Positions 29,901 through 37,743 are shown, numbered from the stretch's first letter. The stretch: DNA of 64,000 nt from Paludicola sp. MB14-C6 (GCF_030908625.1 NZ_CP133133.1:62001-126000); one strand, 5' to 3'. Numbers and translations are program-made. Notes: generated from the sequence alone by a model not told the origin.

Positions 29901-32262
29901 AGTAGTGCGTCCAAATGAAACAAGCAGTACGATGCAATACGATGAGATGGGTAACATAATCAAGCTTGAAAACAAGAATAAAGGTGTTGTTTCTAGCTTT
30001 GAATATACCTATGATATGTCTGGCACAATCATAAAAGAAATTGCAACACAAGGAAAACAAAAGATTACTCGTGAATTTACTTATGATAACCTTGGTCAAA
30101 TTACCAATATCGATGAAACAAACGGTAAGTTGACTACTTCCTATACTTATACTTATGATCAAGTTGGTAACCGCATTAAAGAGCGAGAAAAGCGTGGTAA
30201 CAATGTAGTCAAAAATATTTCAAATGTGTTTAACGGCGCAGACAGATTAGTGAAATCTGAAAACACTGCAAACTGGGAAACAAAACGCACTACCTATGAA
30301 TATGACAAGAACGGCAACATGATTAAAAAGAATATGCCATATGATAGCTATATGACATATAAATATGACAATGAAAACCGTTTGACAGCAATTAGAGATA
30401 AGCAAAATCTCTTGTTTGCTGCTTTATATGATGGTAATGGAGACCGTATCTTTAGTGTAACACCAAAATACAATACTGGTGGTTGGCATGATGATGGTAA
30501 CAATGGTGGATGGCAAGTAAATAGCTCAACAAAGAACTATGGTACGACTGCGCAGACATCAGAAAAGGTTGACATTTCCTCTAAATATAAAGTAAACTAT
30601 AATCAAAAGCTAGTCGATGAAACGATGCTGATTCCGAATGGTGTAAATCAATGGGGCAAAGAGCAATATGAGTTAACTGGTTATATCAACAACATCAATA
30701 CGCAAAATACTCAAGTGTTGATGGAATATGGCTTTGACGGTAAGATTGGCAACAGCTATGACTATGGTTTAAATCGCAGCAGTATCATTAGCAAAGGAAA
30801 AAAGAACTACTATGCATATGATGGTCGTGGCTCTGTTAGCGAGTTATTAAACTCACAAGGTAATGTATCTATGGGATACAGCTATGGAGCTTTTGGCAAG
30901 ACAACAATCACGACAAACCTTTATGTAGATAACCCATACCAATATAACGCTGAGTATGTAGATTCTATTCCTGGTGTACCTGGTATGCAATATCTACGAG
31001 CAAGATATTATTCCCCATATGAGGGCAGATTCTTCTCACAAGATACTGTTTTCGGCGACATGTTAAACCCACTCAGCCAAAACCTATATGCATATTGCCA
31101 AAACAATCCGATCATGTTTCAAGACCCTAGTGGAAGATATCAAGTTCCAGCTAGTATTCAAATGGCAGGTCCTGCCGCGGTTGCTTCTTATTTAGCAGGA
31201 ATAAAAAAGAACGACCCATGCAATCAAGCTAAGGCGGCTGTTGTACAAAAGAAAAAAGAAGCTGAAATGGCGAATGCTGTTATCAACAATCCACTGTATC
31301 AACCAACATCATCCTCTTCTTCAAGCAGTGATTCTAATTATCCAGACAATCCGCTGTATCAATCCTCCTCATCTTCTTCAAACAGTGATTCTTATACTAG
31401 CATAGATTTCGGTCAAGCTGAAGCACAACGCAAGGCAGAAGCGGAAAGAATTGCAAAAGAGAAGCAAAAGCAAGAGTTGAACAAAAAAGCTTGCACAGAC
31501 CTTGTTAATGGACAAAAGTATGCACAAGAATTAGCAGAGATATATCAAAAAGAAACTGTTCAAATAACTCAACTAGAAATAGACACAGTTAATATGTTAA
31601 ATGTGTCTCCAGAAAAGAAAGCTATCCTATTGAATTTGGTGAGAATTCGCAGAGATGAGTTAACTATTGGGGATATGAAGAGTATTGGTATTGATATAAC
31701 TAAAGTTAATTTAGCTATACTGACAAACCTATATAAAATGCAACGAAAAGGTTTAACTGCAGGTGAAGCACAGTTCCACGATTCGCAGAAAAAATTAACC
31801 GAGATTCTAGGTGTAGCAGCATATGGAATATCAAATGCGCATGCTAATAATCTGGCAAATAATATAACCTACAATAGTGGGTCTGGTGAAGCTGGTATAC
31901 GACCACCTTCTAGCTGGAAACAAACAAGTGAGGGTGGGAGCCAAGCAGGATGGAAACTAGGTGATGATATTAACGTACTTACAAAGCAAGGGAACTATCC
32001 ATCGTGGAGTACAGTAAAATCTAGATACTGGAAGAATGCTGCAAATGCAGCTGAAGAAGGTGAGTATTCCGCTGAAAATTTAGCTAAAATGACAAAAGGA
32101 AAGGCGCCTGTACATGATGAAATAGGAGTACCAAAAGAGTTACATCACGTAAATGGGCGAGAAGGATTGGATCCTCATAATATTGAAAATCTTAAGGAGG
32201 TATGGCCTTGGGAACATTCTGATATTGACCCATTTAGGCATTATACAGCACCAAGACCATAG
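23926..32262 (+). CDS. Secreted RHS/YD-repeat polymorphic toxin with C-terminal LHH/HNH nuclease tip
   Basis: 2778 residues; GTG start with GGAG upstream. Order: signal peptide (1-26), a long N-terminal region, a LysM-like domain (about 403-450), DUF6531 (about 477-575), dozens of YD repeats (about 615-2200), and the RHS core with RARYYSPYEGRFFSQD and QDPSGRYQ (about 2357-2403). Then a Lys/Glu- and Ser-rich linker, the conserved KACTDLVNGQKYAQEL stretch, pre-toxin domain subtype A (about 2543-2665) and the toxin (about 2668-2778). The toxin contains VPKELHHVNGR and later WPWEHSDIDPFRHY, the pattern of LHH-type HNH/endonuclease VII toxins. By analogy to WapA-type proteins the repeats form a shell around the tip, and the product is delivered to neighbouring cells. 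The following gene should be its immunity gene. This is the only RHS gene here with a complete N-terminus. Confidence 0.92.
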   Translation: MKKTMKVLVSLMLVITMAMNTVIFALDETTTNEKREDFNYPKKVQYQESELKNDVILRDPEIVSKEQDKDLEILLNTDTEGKEYYTNKSEKYKVSFPKQINKGEGITIQKEETTVTLVPGSGDFARPVVKQNAVLFNNVLDGVDIQYTLTPKGLEQSYIYRKFTQLETIPFKLKVDNGIASEKENDIIIHKMFQEEPILALSMPKLSDSAGDVVNAKSTFTNIFGNYSIHTEVDNNWAAKPERAYPLRLKSNVLTYTQPLQETAVMLSLTGETEKENNENPIDLNNLSVNLRPLIEKDANGKLNFHGIFADGLAPEKTQVEYKVNDESVAYSGKVDVSPTAVYPDSSAFDKDFPENTTKYKDTISNWQTEVPLTNLKQNHLYFLTIKVVDGEKIGNQVSSDQFIVYQFKRNDDLPSIARFYGIPVNQIIKDNNLGSNLVAENNTLFLRNPKKNVGKEYNQVEANNAIQPKLFGKGQYCDFVLDSVNVNTGNFYYNKTDISINDLGEAFSITRSYNSQAASVNGIFGRGWVFRYQEKLVQIENDSLLYYRGDGSTVLFKPNGKGGYIAPKGYYLDLVVNKSLNSNEYQINDSQNNKRLFNSQGLLYKVETNKGYITTLNYDEEYRLTDMVSPSGFEYIFSYNKDNKVTNIQMPNGCSMKYEYDDNDYLVSVKDALNNEIKYTYNEQHQLVSALDSNNAAVFTNSYDKQDRVVKQIDADGKATSIEYNDKQTVVTDPNAEKTTYTYDNEYRTIKIGYPNESYEEKGYDENNNLKFSTDKIAQKTEYTYDNKGNILTIKRADGTMKKYEYNTQNQVVKVIDFDGKTITYTYNEAGDLVKQVNKDGTFISYEYDTLHRLVKQIDANGNELSYQYKNAWISEVIDQKGGRTQYFYNQHGQVISVLDPTGGITRYSYDLAGRRIGEQKPDGVLTQYAYNDKGLVHVITDGKGLNTGFKYDGYGNVSSVIDPTGGTTQYTYDSKGNKLTETDPSGKTTKYEYDSMSNLKKVTDPAGKSTLYEYNSKGYITATVDGNGNKSTFTYDDRFDMPKTYTNSDNLVTTFEYDTKGNIIKQIWPDGSFVSYTYDDMNRMSSKTDTAGLVTNYTYDNNGNLTQTKDTLDRVYTYTYDKANLPLTVTDPEGGVVTMAYDAAGKMVSSTDALGRKTEYTYNKAGKVTSKIDALGNKTTYTYDDNANLIEEIAPNGGVTKATYDALNRISIATDPRGNQTKMTYDQSSNIVKVQNALGYETKYKYNAAGKVAESIDALGNITQMSYDNNGNVLEVTTPDQAKTVNVYDKLNRLVKTTDAAGLITEYEYDAMNRVVCQKDNTGKKTSYEYNKAGKLIKMTNALGETVTYTYDIAGNVLTSTTFDGNVTAYTYNKLGKVKTITDPEGKVTSYEYDKNGNLLSKIDDKQRKWQYLYDELGRLTKTTNPLSETTQYTYDSVGKLISQLNAKGNAKTYEYDIAGNQTAVQDENGNKTSFVYDPLNRVINTTTADKGQQDILYDALNRIMKQRDALGNTTKYEYNELGNLIKRTQPNGGTYQYGYDKHGVQTEVTDPLGNTIKNVVDLNGQVTKKTMPNGAEYTYQYDVIGKITAITAPEGMSKKFVYDEKGNLTKEVDQSNREINYTYDKMHRLLDTINPNGGKLSYTYDTNGNVSNVVTPMGYKKSFEYDALDRITKELDPVGKVTEYNYDVLGNIEKMTVNGGRVTTYSYDNVGNLTSTTNPLNQTTSIKYDAMNRMTQQIDAAGKARSYEYDLNGQLTTLTDKKGATTKYSYDKQGNLTSKTDALNRKTSYAYDLLNRVVGVTDANNVETRYAYDTVGNMTSRVDGAGRTTNYAYDLAKRMTSITNPLQEVQKMKYDLNGNLSEFTNPDGTKIQYDYDKLDALVSKKSSEDATGQALYGYDKDGRKISMSDVAGTTKYEYDEIGRITSVALSIGGKIGYTYDSYGNLTKLSYPDGTAVTYQYDELDRLIGIVDRTNQKTSYTYDLSGNLTEVVRPNETSSTMQYDEMGNIIKLENKNKGVVSSFEYTYDMSGTIIKEIATQGKQKITREFTYDNLGQITNIDETNGKLTTSYTYTYDQVGNRIKEREKRGNNVVKNISNVFNGADRLVKSENTANWETKRTTYEYDKNGNMIKKNMPYDSYMTYKYDNENRLTAIRDKQNLLFAALYDGNGDRIFSVTPKYNTGGWHDDGNNGGWQVNSSTKNYGTTAQTSEKVDISSKYKVNYNQKLVDETMLIPNGVNQWGKEQYELTGYINNINTQNTQVLMEYGFDGKIGNSYDYGLNRSSIISKGKKNYYAYDGRGSVSELLNSQGNVSMGYSYGAFGKTTITTNLYVDNPYQYNAEYVDSIPGVPGMQYLRARYYSPYEGRFFSQDTVFGDMLNPLSQNLYAYCQNNPIMFQDPSGRYQVPASIQMAGPAAVASYLAGIKKNDPCNQAKAAVVQKKKEAEMANAVINNPLYQPTSSSSSSSDSNYPDNPLYQSSSSSSNSDSYTSIDFGQAEAQRKAEAERIAKEKQKQELNKKACTDLVNGQKYAQELAEIYQKETVQITQLEIDTVNMLNVSPEKKAILLNLVRIRRDELTIGDMKSIGIDITKVNLAILTNLYKMQRKGLTAGEAQFHDSQKKLTEILGVAAYGISNAHANNLANNITYNSGSGEAGIRPPSSWKQTSEGGSQAGWKLGDDINVLTKQGNYPSWSTVKSRYWKNAANAAEEGEYSAENLAKMTKGKAPVHDEIGVPKELHHVNGREGLDPHNIENLKEVWPWEHSDIDPFRHYTAPRP
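29281..31203 (+). repeat. RHS repeat/core segment duplicated at 44503-46425
   Basis: Collinear with 44503-46425 at a constant offset of 15222 with no gaps. Differences are concentrated between about 29470 and 30160; the first ~190 bp and the last ~1040 bp look identical by eye. Confidence 0.85.
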
Positions 32263-32275
32263 AAAGGAAAATTAT

Positions 32276-32707
32276 ATGAGTTCAAAAATTGGTAGAGAAA
32301 AGATTATTAATAAAGCCTTTGAAGGAAGAGAAGATGTTATTAAGTGGGATGTACAAGATATAATAAACGAACAAACCATTAAAGTAACTTTTGTAAGCAA
32401 AAACTCACCTAAAAAGCAAGGCATACGCTTGGCAACAGATAAGGGAATTGAAGTTAATGGACAGGTGTTTCCATCTATACAATTATGGGATGATATGGCA
32501 CCAAATGAAGTTAATTGTAAGTGCTATACCGAGGATGGATGTCTAAGCGTCTATAATATTTGGGATAAAGGTAAAGGAGCGGAATCTCAATCTCATTCGT
32601 CTGGGATGTTAGTTACGATAGAAGGCAATGTAATTACGTATCAATGTAATGATATCGGATTTGAAACAAACTTTGACAAGTTAGTATTTACTATCGAAAA
32701 GCTATAA
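32276..32707 (+). CDS. Immunity protein for the LHH nuclease tip (inferred)
   Basis: 143 residues, no signal peptide, acidic to neutral. It starts 13 nt after the toxin stop with AAAGGAAA as ribosome site. The longer frame that begins at 32153 overlaps the toxin and is not the likely start. No family was recognised. It contains several cysteines (CKCYTEDGC). Position directly after a toxin tip and lack of export signal support a cytosolic immunity role. Confidence 0.75.
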   Translation: MSSKIGREKIINKAFEGREDVIKWDVQDIINEQTIKVTFVSKNSPKKQGIRLATDKGIEVNGQVFPSIQLWDDMAPNEVNCKCYTEDGCLSVYNIWDKGKGAESQSHSSGMLVTIEGNVITYQCNDIGFETNFDKLVFTIEKL

Positions 32708-32935
32708 AGGAATTGGAACGGTGGCTTGTAGATATGAATAACACTCAATTTGAGTTACTGTCACTGTATAAGCTACCTACAGAACGGCTTGAAATAGCGG
32801 TTGTTCAATACTCTTGACCACCTACTTGACACACAAAGGGTCATTTCGACCACGTAGTAAGCATCTTTCAAACGTCGGCACTGCCGGCGTTAGTGGATGC
32901 GAGGGGTAGCAAGGCGACCCCCTCGCTTTATCCTG
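32708..32935 (+). other. Inter-cassette spacer with two GC-rich hairpins
   Basis: No gene. It holds CGTCGGCA/TGCCGGCG (32873-32889) and GCGAGGGG/CCCCTCGC (32899-32926). The first recurs in variant form at 34388-34405. GACACACAAAGGGTCATT is shared with the spacer near 49520-49545. The DNA is noticeably more GC-rich than its surroundings. Confidence 0.6.
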
Positions 32936-34003
32936 CTATATTCATCAACAACATCCTCCTCATCTTCTTCAAGCAGTGAGACTTCTTCAAGTAATAGTTG
33001 GTCTTCGGGAATTGATTACGGTCAAGCTGAGGCACAACGCAAGGCAGAGGAAGCACAAAGACGTCAAGCTGAGATTGAGAAGCAAAAGAGAGACGTTAAC
33101 TTTAAAGCTTGTACATCCTTAATAAATCCAGAAAAGTATGCACAGGAATATAAAGAACTGCTACAAAAAGAAAGCAAAGAATATAATGAGTATATCAATC
33201 AATTTCCATCACTTAATTGGCTGACTGCGGATGAACAATTATTATTTCAACACAGTGACTTTTTAGAATCGTTTACTGAACAAGAAAAGATAAAATTGAT
33301 TGTATTGGGTAGAGAACGATCCATAACGATGGATGATATTAAGAAACTATATATCGATGAAGACTTAACCAATAAAGGGGTTATGGATTTCTTTAATACA
33401 TCACTTAGAGCGAATAGATTTGGTATGACAACTACTGATTTGGATACTCATTTTCAGCAAGGAAAAAAAGCAGAACGAAGCGCACTACTAGATTTTGCAG
33501 GGATGTATGCAGCGGCGGGTTTGATAGCCAACTATAATGCAAGTGGTTCCAATTTCAGTAATGTTCCGGAGAGACAATTTAAAGGTTTCAATTTAGATAA
33601 GCCGAAAGTCGGTGGAGGAAATGAATCAAAAGTACCGAGAACTGGTGAAGAATGGAATCAGTATTTTAAAGAAAAGTATAGTGCTGAAAATGTAACATGG
33701 GAAACCGCATCTATAAGGAATATTGTGAATATGCCTAGCAAGATAACTAGTTTCTCGCCACAACAAGTTGCTAATCTTGCGAAATCAAGTGGTTGGTCGG
33801 TTGAACCATTAGGTAAGGGTAGTCTAGCAGGAGTGCCCTATGAAGAAGGTGGTGGATTTAGTATGCGAGCTCCAAATGGAGGTTCTGAATATATCCAATA
33901 TCATCCTGGAGGAGGACATCATGGCTCTTCACCATATTATAAGATTTCCTCGGGTCCAAATGGCACTGTAAGATACGATATTAATGGAGGGATGATTCCA
34001 TAA
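32936..34003 (+). CDS. Orphan RHS toxin tip with HHG/YHPG motif (module 2)
   Basis: Displaced C-terminal module. It begins abruptly inside the Ser-rich linker (SSSSSSSSETSSSNSW), goes through KACTSLINPEKYAQEYKELL, pre-toxin domain subtype B (about 120 residues) and VPRTGEEWNQYFKEKY, then a toxin of about 85 residues with YIQYHPGGGHHGSSPYYKIS and a final TVRYDINGG. The His-rich loop suggests a small RNase-like toxin; no family is assigned with certainty. The frame is open upstream to about 32897, but no plausible start or ribosome site exists, so it is probably silent unless recombined onto an RHS core. Its stop overlaps the immunity start (TAATG). Confidence 0.8.
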   Translation, partial: LYSSTTSSSSSSSSETSSSNSWSSGIDYGQAEAQRKAEEAQRRQAEIEKQKRDVNFKACTSLINPEKYAQEYKELLQKESKEYNEYINQFPSLNWLTADEQLLFQHSDFLESFTEQEKIKLIVLGRERSITMDDIKKLYIDEDLTNKGVMDFFNTSLRANRFGMTTTDLDTHFQQGKKAERSALLDFAGMYAAAGLIANYNASGSNFSNVPERQFKGFNLDKPKVGGGNESKVPRTGEEWNQYFKEKYSAENVTWETASIRNIVNMPSKITSFSPQQVANLAKSSGWSVEPLGKGSLAGVPYEEGGGFSMRAPNGGSEYIQYHPGGGHHGSSPYYKISSGPNGTVRYDINGGMIP

Positions 34004-34356
34004 TGAAAAATGACATAGATGAAATTGCACAATGGTATGACAGGTTTATTGAAAATGTTATTCAAATTTCTATGGAGGCTGAACAGCAGATTCAAAAATT
34101 ACATGGAACAGAAGTAGCTGATGAAGTAGCATTAGATTTTTGCGAAATAGGGTTAGTTTATGCTAAAAAGTTATTGGATTGTGAATGGATTACTCATGAA
34201 CAGTATTTGTTAGCTGAGAATATCGCAAAGAAACTTGATTTAATGACGCAAAAACAAGAGTTATGGAATGAAAAGGCCTTATTAACTTCTATAGAGTGGG
34301 AAGAGTGCAGAATAATGGGCAAAAAACTTTTAGATACCTTGATAATTAATAAATAA
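34003..34356 (+). CDS. Immunity protein of module 2 (inferred)
   Basis: 117 residues, helical and acidic, no signal peptide. The ATG overlaps the toxin stop by one nt (TAATG), a tight coupling usual for toxin-immunity pairs. Family not recognised. Confidence 0.72.
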   Translation: MKNDIDEIAQWYDRFIENVIQISMEAEQQIQKLHGTEVADEVALDFCEIGLVYAKKLLDCEWITHEQYLLAENIAKKLDLMTQKQELWNEKALLTSIEWEECRIMGKKLLDTLIINK

Positions 34357-34398
34357 ATTATCACATTAACTCACAACAAGCATCAATCGTCGGCTATT

Positions 34399-35178
34399 GC
34401 CGGCGGCAGTAATTCTAATTATCCAGACAATCCACTGTATCAATCCTCCTCATCATCTTCAAACAGTGATTCTTATACTAGCATAGATTTCGGTCAAGCT
34501 GAAGCGGAAAGAAAAGCACGAGAGGCAGCTGAGAAGAAGAAACAACTAAGCAATAAGGCTTGCACAGATTTAATAAATGGACAAAATTATGCTCAAGAGC
34601 TAGCGACAATATATCAGAAAAATGATAAAGCATTTAGAGATGCCAATCCGCAATTCAAAGAATCAGTTCCAACACCAAATCCATTACAAACCCCAGATAA
34701 TACACCAGAGTGGTTAGCTTTAATGATAGGAGGAATTATTGATACAGTGGATAAAATTGGGGACGATGTGCGGAATTTTGATATTAACAATAAAAATGAA
34801 GAAGAAGTATTAAAGTCAAACTATTTTTCAGCATACAAAGGAAAAATGGTTGTTAGGATACCAAATTCAGGGAATGCTTTTTCGTTTGGTGCTATATTTA
34901 TGGGCTCTGGAAATGAGATAAAAGATGTTAAACATGAATATGGGCATACTATACAATTCGATAAAATGGGGCCTGTTGATTATGTTAAATATGTAGCTAT
35001 ACCGTCAGTAACATACTACAATCTCACTAAAAATGGAAAAGTGCCACATGAGTTATATTATAATATGCCTTGGGAATATCAAGCTGAATTATATGGTAAT
35101 GTAACAGAAAGAGACCATGAGCCTTGGGCAAATAAAGTCAATAAAATTTATTCTGATTTAGTTAATGTACTCCCATAG
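34399..35178 (+). CDS. Orphan RHS toxin tip, HEYGH metallopeptidase (module 3)
   Basis: The frame is open from about 34360 and matches the RHS linker from 34399 (AGGSNSNYPDNPLYQSSSSS, as at residues 2470-2490 of the full RHS protein), but has no credible start; the first Met is at 34723, inside the module. After KACTDLINGQNYAQEL it goes directly, without pre-toxin domain, to VPTPNPLQTPDNTPEWLALM and a peptidase domain. The zinc motif is KHEYGHTIQF with a downstream PWEYQAELYGN that may supply the third ligand. It is about 70 percent similar to module 5. A lipoprotein gene follows, suggesting action outside the cytoplasm. Confidence 0.8.
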   Translation, partial: AGGSNSNYPDNPLYQSSSSSSNSDSYTSIDFGQAEAERKAREAAEKKKQLSNKACTDLINGQNYAQELATIYQKNDKAFRDANPQFKESVPTPNPLQTPDNTPEWLALMIGGIIDTVDKIGDDVRNFDINNKNEEEVLKSNYFSAYKGKMVVRIPNSGNAFSFGAIFMGSGNEIKDVKHEYGHTIQFDKMGPVDYVKYVAIPSVTYYNLTKNGKVPHELYYNMPWEYQAELYGNVTERDHEPWANKVNKIYSDLVNVLP

Positions 35179-35206
35179 TATGATAATCTGTAAGGAGATA
35201 TTAGAA

Positions 35207-35656
35207 ATGAAAAATGTATTTAGCTGTCTGATTGTTGTTTTAATTTCAATTTTCAGTTTAACTGGTTGCAATAATACAACTGATTACAAATTTTTACAGC
35301 CTAATGATAAAATAGCAAAAATAGAAATCGTTATTGTTGGTGAACGAGAGGATATAAAAGGAAAAAAATTATCGGAAGTTCAACAAGTAATGGATGTAAA
35401 AAAAGAATTGCTCGAAGAAGAAGGTGAGAAGTTAATAGAGGATTTAAAAAAAATAGACTGTTTCAATAAGTATAATCCCCCTGGGTATATGGATGCAGGT
35501 TTGGAAGCATTTAAGATAAGTTATGATAATGGCGATTATGAACTTATTAATTATAGAGCTCAAGCAACTTACAAAAATAGTAAATATGATAGAGCTGGTC
35601 TTTACTACTTCGATAAAGATCAATTCAATGAGCTTCTGTATAAATATTTAGATTAG
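35207..35656 (+). CDS. Lipoprotein, inferred immunity protein of module 3
   Basis: 149 residues. Lipoprotein signal MKNVFSCLIVVLISIFSLTG with Cys 21. ATG 35207 is set by AAGGAG 8-9 nt upstream; the longer frame from 35165 is not used. Soluble domain of about 125 residues with no known family. Close homologue of the lipoprotein after metallopeptidase module 5 (47369-47824). Surface anchoring fits protection against an extracellular peptidase. Confidence 0.8.
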   Translation: MKNVFSCLIVVLISIFSLTGCNNTTDYKFLQPNDKIAKIEIVIVGEREDIKGKKLSEVQQVMDVKKELLEEEGEKLIEDLKKIDCFNKYNPPGYMDAGLEAFKISYDNGDYELINYRAQATYKNSKYDRAGLYYFDKDQFNELLYKYLD

Positions 35657-35744
35657 AATTAGTACTGTTCTGATTTAGGCGGTGTCGATCTCAAACTAAT
35701 TATATTTAACATGTAAAGAGTCATTTTAATCACATATACGAACC

Positions 35745-35778
35745 AAACACCCGTCGACAATATCGACGGGTGTTTTCT
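35745..35778 (+). terminator. Inter-cassette intrinsic terminator
   Basis: 13-bp stem (35745-35757 with 35763-35775) with CACCCGTCGA and TCGACGGGTG, then TTTTCTCTC. Near-identical hairpins at 47903, 49566 and 54601 precede other orphan tips, always followed by CTTGCAAACYACA and the start of the tip. Confidence 0.85.
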
Positions 35779-35801
35779 CTCTTGCAAACTACACAGCAAA
35801 A

Positions 35802-36860
35802 CTGTATAATTATTACAGTGGGGATTCTTATACAAGCAGTGAGACTTCTTCAAGTAATAATTGGTCTTCGGGAATTGATTACGGTCAAGCAGAAGCACGA
35901 CGTCAAGCAGAGGAAGCACAAAGACGTCAAGCTGAGATTGAGAAGAAAAAGAGAGACGCTAACTTTAAAGCTTGTACATCCTTAATAAATCCAGAAAAGT
36001 ATGCACAGGAATATAAAGAACTGCTACAAAAAGAAAGCAAAGAATATAATGAGTATATCAATCAATTTCCATCACTTAATTGGCTGACTGCTGATGAACA
36101 ATTATTATTTCAACACAGTGACTTTTTAGAATCGTTTACTGAACAAGAAACGATAAAATTGATTGTATTGGGTAGAGAACGATCCATAACGATGGATGAT
36201 ATTAAGAAACTATATATCGATGAAGACTTAACCAATAAAGGGGTTATGAATTTCTTTAATACATCACTTAGAGCGAATAGATTTGGTATGACAACTACTG
36301 ATTTGGATACTCATTTTCAGCAAGGAAAAAAAGCAGAACGAAGCGCGCTACTAGATTTTGCAGGGATGTATGCAGCGGCGGGTTTGGTAGCCAACTATAA
36401 TGCAAGTGGTTCCAATTTCAGTAATGTTTTGGAGGGACAATTTAAAGGCTTCAATTTAGATAAGCCGAAAGTTAATAATAGTGGTGGCTCTATTGAGGGT
36501 GAGTTAGACGTTTTATCCAAACCAAGTTCTAAGGCTCTAAGACAAAATATGATTGAAGCAGGACTCGATGTTCCAGATTATGCAAATGCAGCCCATCATA
36601 TCGTTGCAGGTAGTTCGCCTAAAGCTGCTGAAGCCAGAGCTATACTCCAAAAATTTGGTGTGGACATTAACGACGCAACAAACGGCGTATTTCTACCAAC
36701 AGTTAAAAATGTGGCAGAAGGAGCCTATCACCCAAGTTTGCATACAGATTCATATTACAGAAAAGTTTCTGATTTATTGTCCGGTGCAAAAAGTAAGAAT
36801 GATGTATTAGATATTCTAGATGATATAGCCGATCAGCTATCTAAAGGTACGTTTAAATAA
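35802..36860 (+). CDS. Orphan RHS toxin tip, AHH-type HNH nuclease (module 4)
   Basis: No start codon in frame before TTG 36159, which lies inside the pre-toxin domain, so the module is a silent tip. It begins LYNYYSGDSYTSSETSSS, then GIDYGQAEARRQAEE, KACTSLINPEKYAQEY, pre-toxin subtype B, and a toxin of about 115 residues with YANAAHHIVAGSSPKAAEAR and NDATNGVFLP. This is the AHH family of the HNH/endonuclease VII fold (conserved A-H-H, later N and H residues), predicted to cut DNA in the target cytosol. Confidence 0.85.
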   Translation: MYNYYSGDSYTSSETSSSNNWSSGIDYGQAEARRQAEEAQRRQAEIEKKKRDANFKACTSLINPEKYAQEYKELLQKESKEYNEYINQFPSLNWLTADEQLLFQHSDFLESFTEQETIKLIVLGRERSITMDDIKKLYIDEDLTNKGVMNFFNTSLRANRFGMTTTDLDTHFQQGKKAERSALLDFAGMYAAAGLVANYNASGSNFSNVLEGQFKGFNLDKPKVNNSGGSIEGELDVLSKPSSKALRQNMIEAGLDVPDYANAAHHIVAGSSPKAAEARAILQKFGVDINDATNGVFLPTVKNVAEGAYHPSLHTDSYYRKVSDLLSGAKSKNDVLDILDDIADQLSKGTFK

Positions 36861-36877
36861 TAAAAGAGGTGAATAGC

Positions 36878-37417
36878 ATGAAGATTTGGTTACTAGACTG
36901 CGATGTAGATAATTACGATAATTTGACATGGGAGAACGATATAAATATTGATGATGTACAGACCTATGATGGAAGACAGAAATTTGCTAATTGGAACCCT
37001 GTTAAAGTAAAAAGAATATATGACAAAGAGTTCAGTAATTCACCTGGATTGTCATCACACATACCTGTTTTTGATAAAATAGCTGTCGAAACAGTCAAAG
37101 ACTTTTTAAGTGGAAACGCAGAAATATTACCGCTAGATTGCAATGATGGAGAATTTTATGCAATTAATGTAACAAAAGTTTTGGACTGCATTGATTATGA
37201 AAAGGCTGAATATAAAACTTATAGAGATGGCAAACGAATTATGAGATTTACAAAATATGCTTTTGATATTTCAAAAGTAAGCAGTGAACATTTCTTTAAA
37301 ATTGTTGATGAACCATTGCGTCGCCCGTTTGTATCTGATGAGTTTCGGAATCGAATACTCTCAAATAACCTTACTGGATTCAAATTTGAGCTTGCTTGGG
37401 ATAGCGATGAATGCTAA
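36878..37417 (+). CDS. Immunity protein of module 4, possible Imm11/DUF1629 type
   Basis: 179 residues, no signal peptide. ATG 36878 follows GAGGTG by six nt; GTG 36869 is part of the ribosome site. The pattern MKIWLLDCDVDNYDN, NWNPVKVKRIYD, the SHIPVFDK strand and the C-terminal LTGFKFELAW resembles the Imm11 (DUF1629) family that often follows AHH toxins. The match is from memory of the family and tentative. Confidence 0.7.
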   Translation: MKIWLLDCDVDNYDNLTWENDINIDDVQTYDGRQKFANWNPVKVKRIYDKEFSNSPGLSSHIPVFDKIAVETVKDFLSGNAEILPLDCNDGEFYAINVTKVLDCIDYEKAEYKTYRDGKRIMRFTKYAFDISKVSSEHFFKIVDEPLRRPFVSDEFRNRILSNNLTGFKFELAWDSDEC

Positions 37418-37743
37418 CAGTTGTTGTGTAGTATAGCACCTTGAACAGCTCCTGAAAAACGGCTTAAAACTGCGATTATTTTGCCTTACAGGACCTCAAA
37501 CAGCACAAAACCTGATTTACAGCACCTAAAGAAAAGGTTTCAAACCGCGAGCATTGCTAAAGCAAGGGGCGGTTCACAGCACCTTGCTTTATCCCGCACC
37601 AGAATAATATTTCGAGTAGGCAGTGGTTTTGACCTTAAATGGCGATTGGAACTCTGGCGAAATTCGCCCCCAACAGGCGTTTCTCACCTCCAGTGGTATC
37701 TTTACTCCACTTGGGATGAGAAAAAGCCACACAGGGCGAACGT
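37418..37743 (+). other. GC-richer spacer without recognised gene
   Basis: About 330 nt, clearly less AT-rich than the surroundings. It contains repeated CAGCACCT/CAGCACAAA words and a short inverted repeat GGCGAA-A-TTCGCC. A frame of 99 codons is open but matches nothing, and its composition does not look coding. Confidence 0.5.

Noticed and set aside
31300..31400. TCATCCTCTTCTTCAAGCAG-like words repeated many times, looking like a short repeat array or CRISPR.
   Set aside because: They are the Ser-rich linker codons of RHS modules; no constant repeat-spacer spacing exists.
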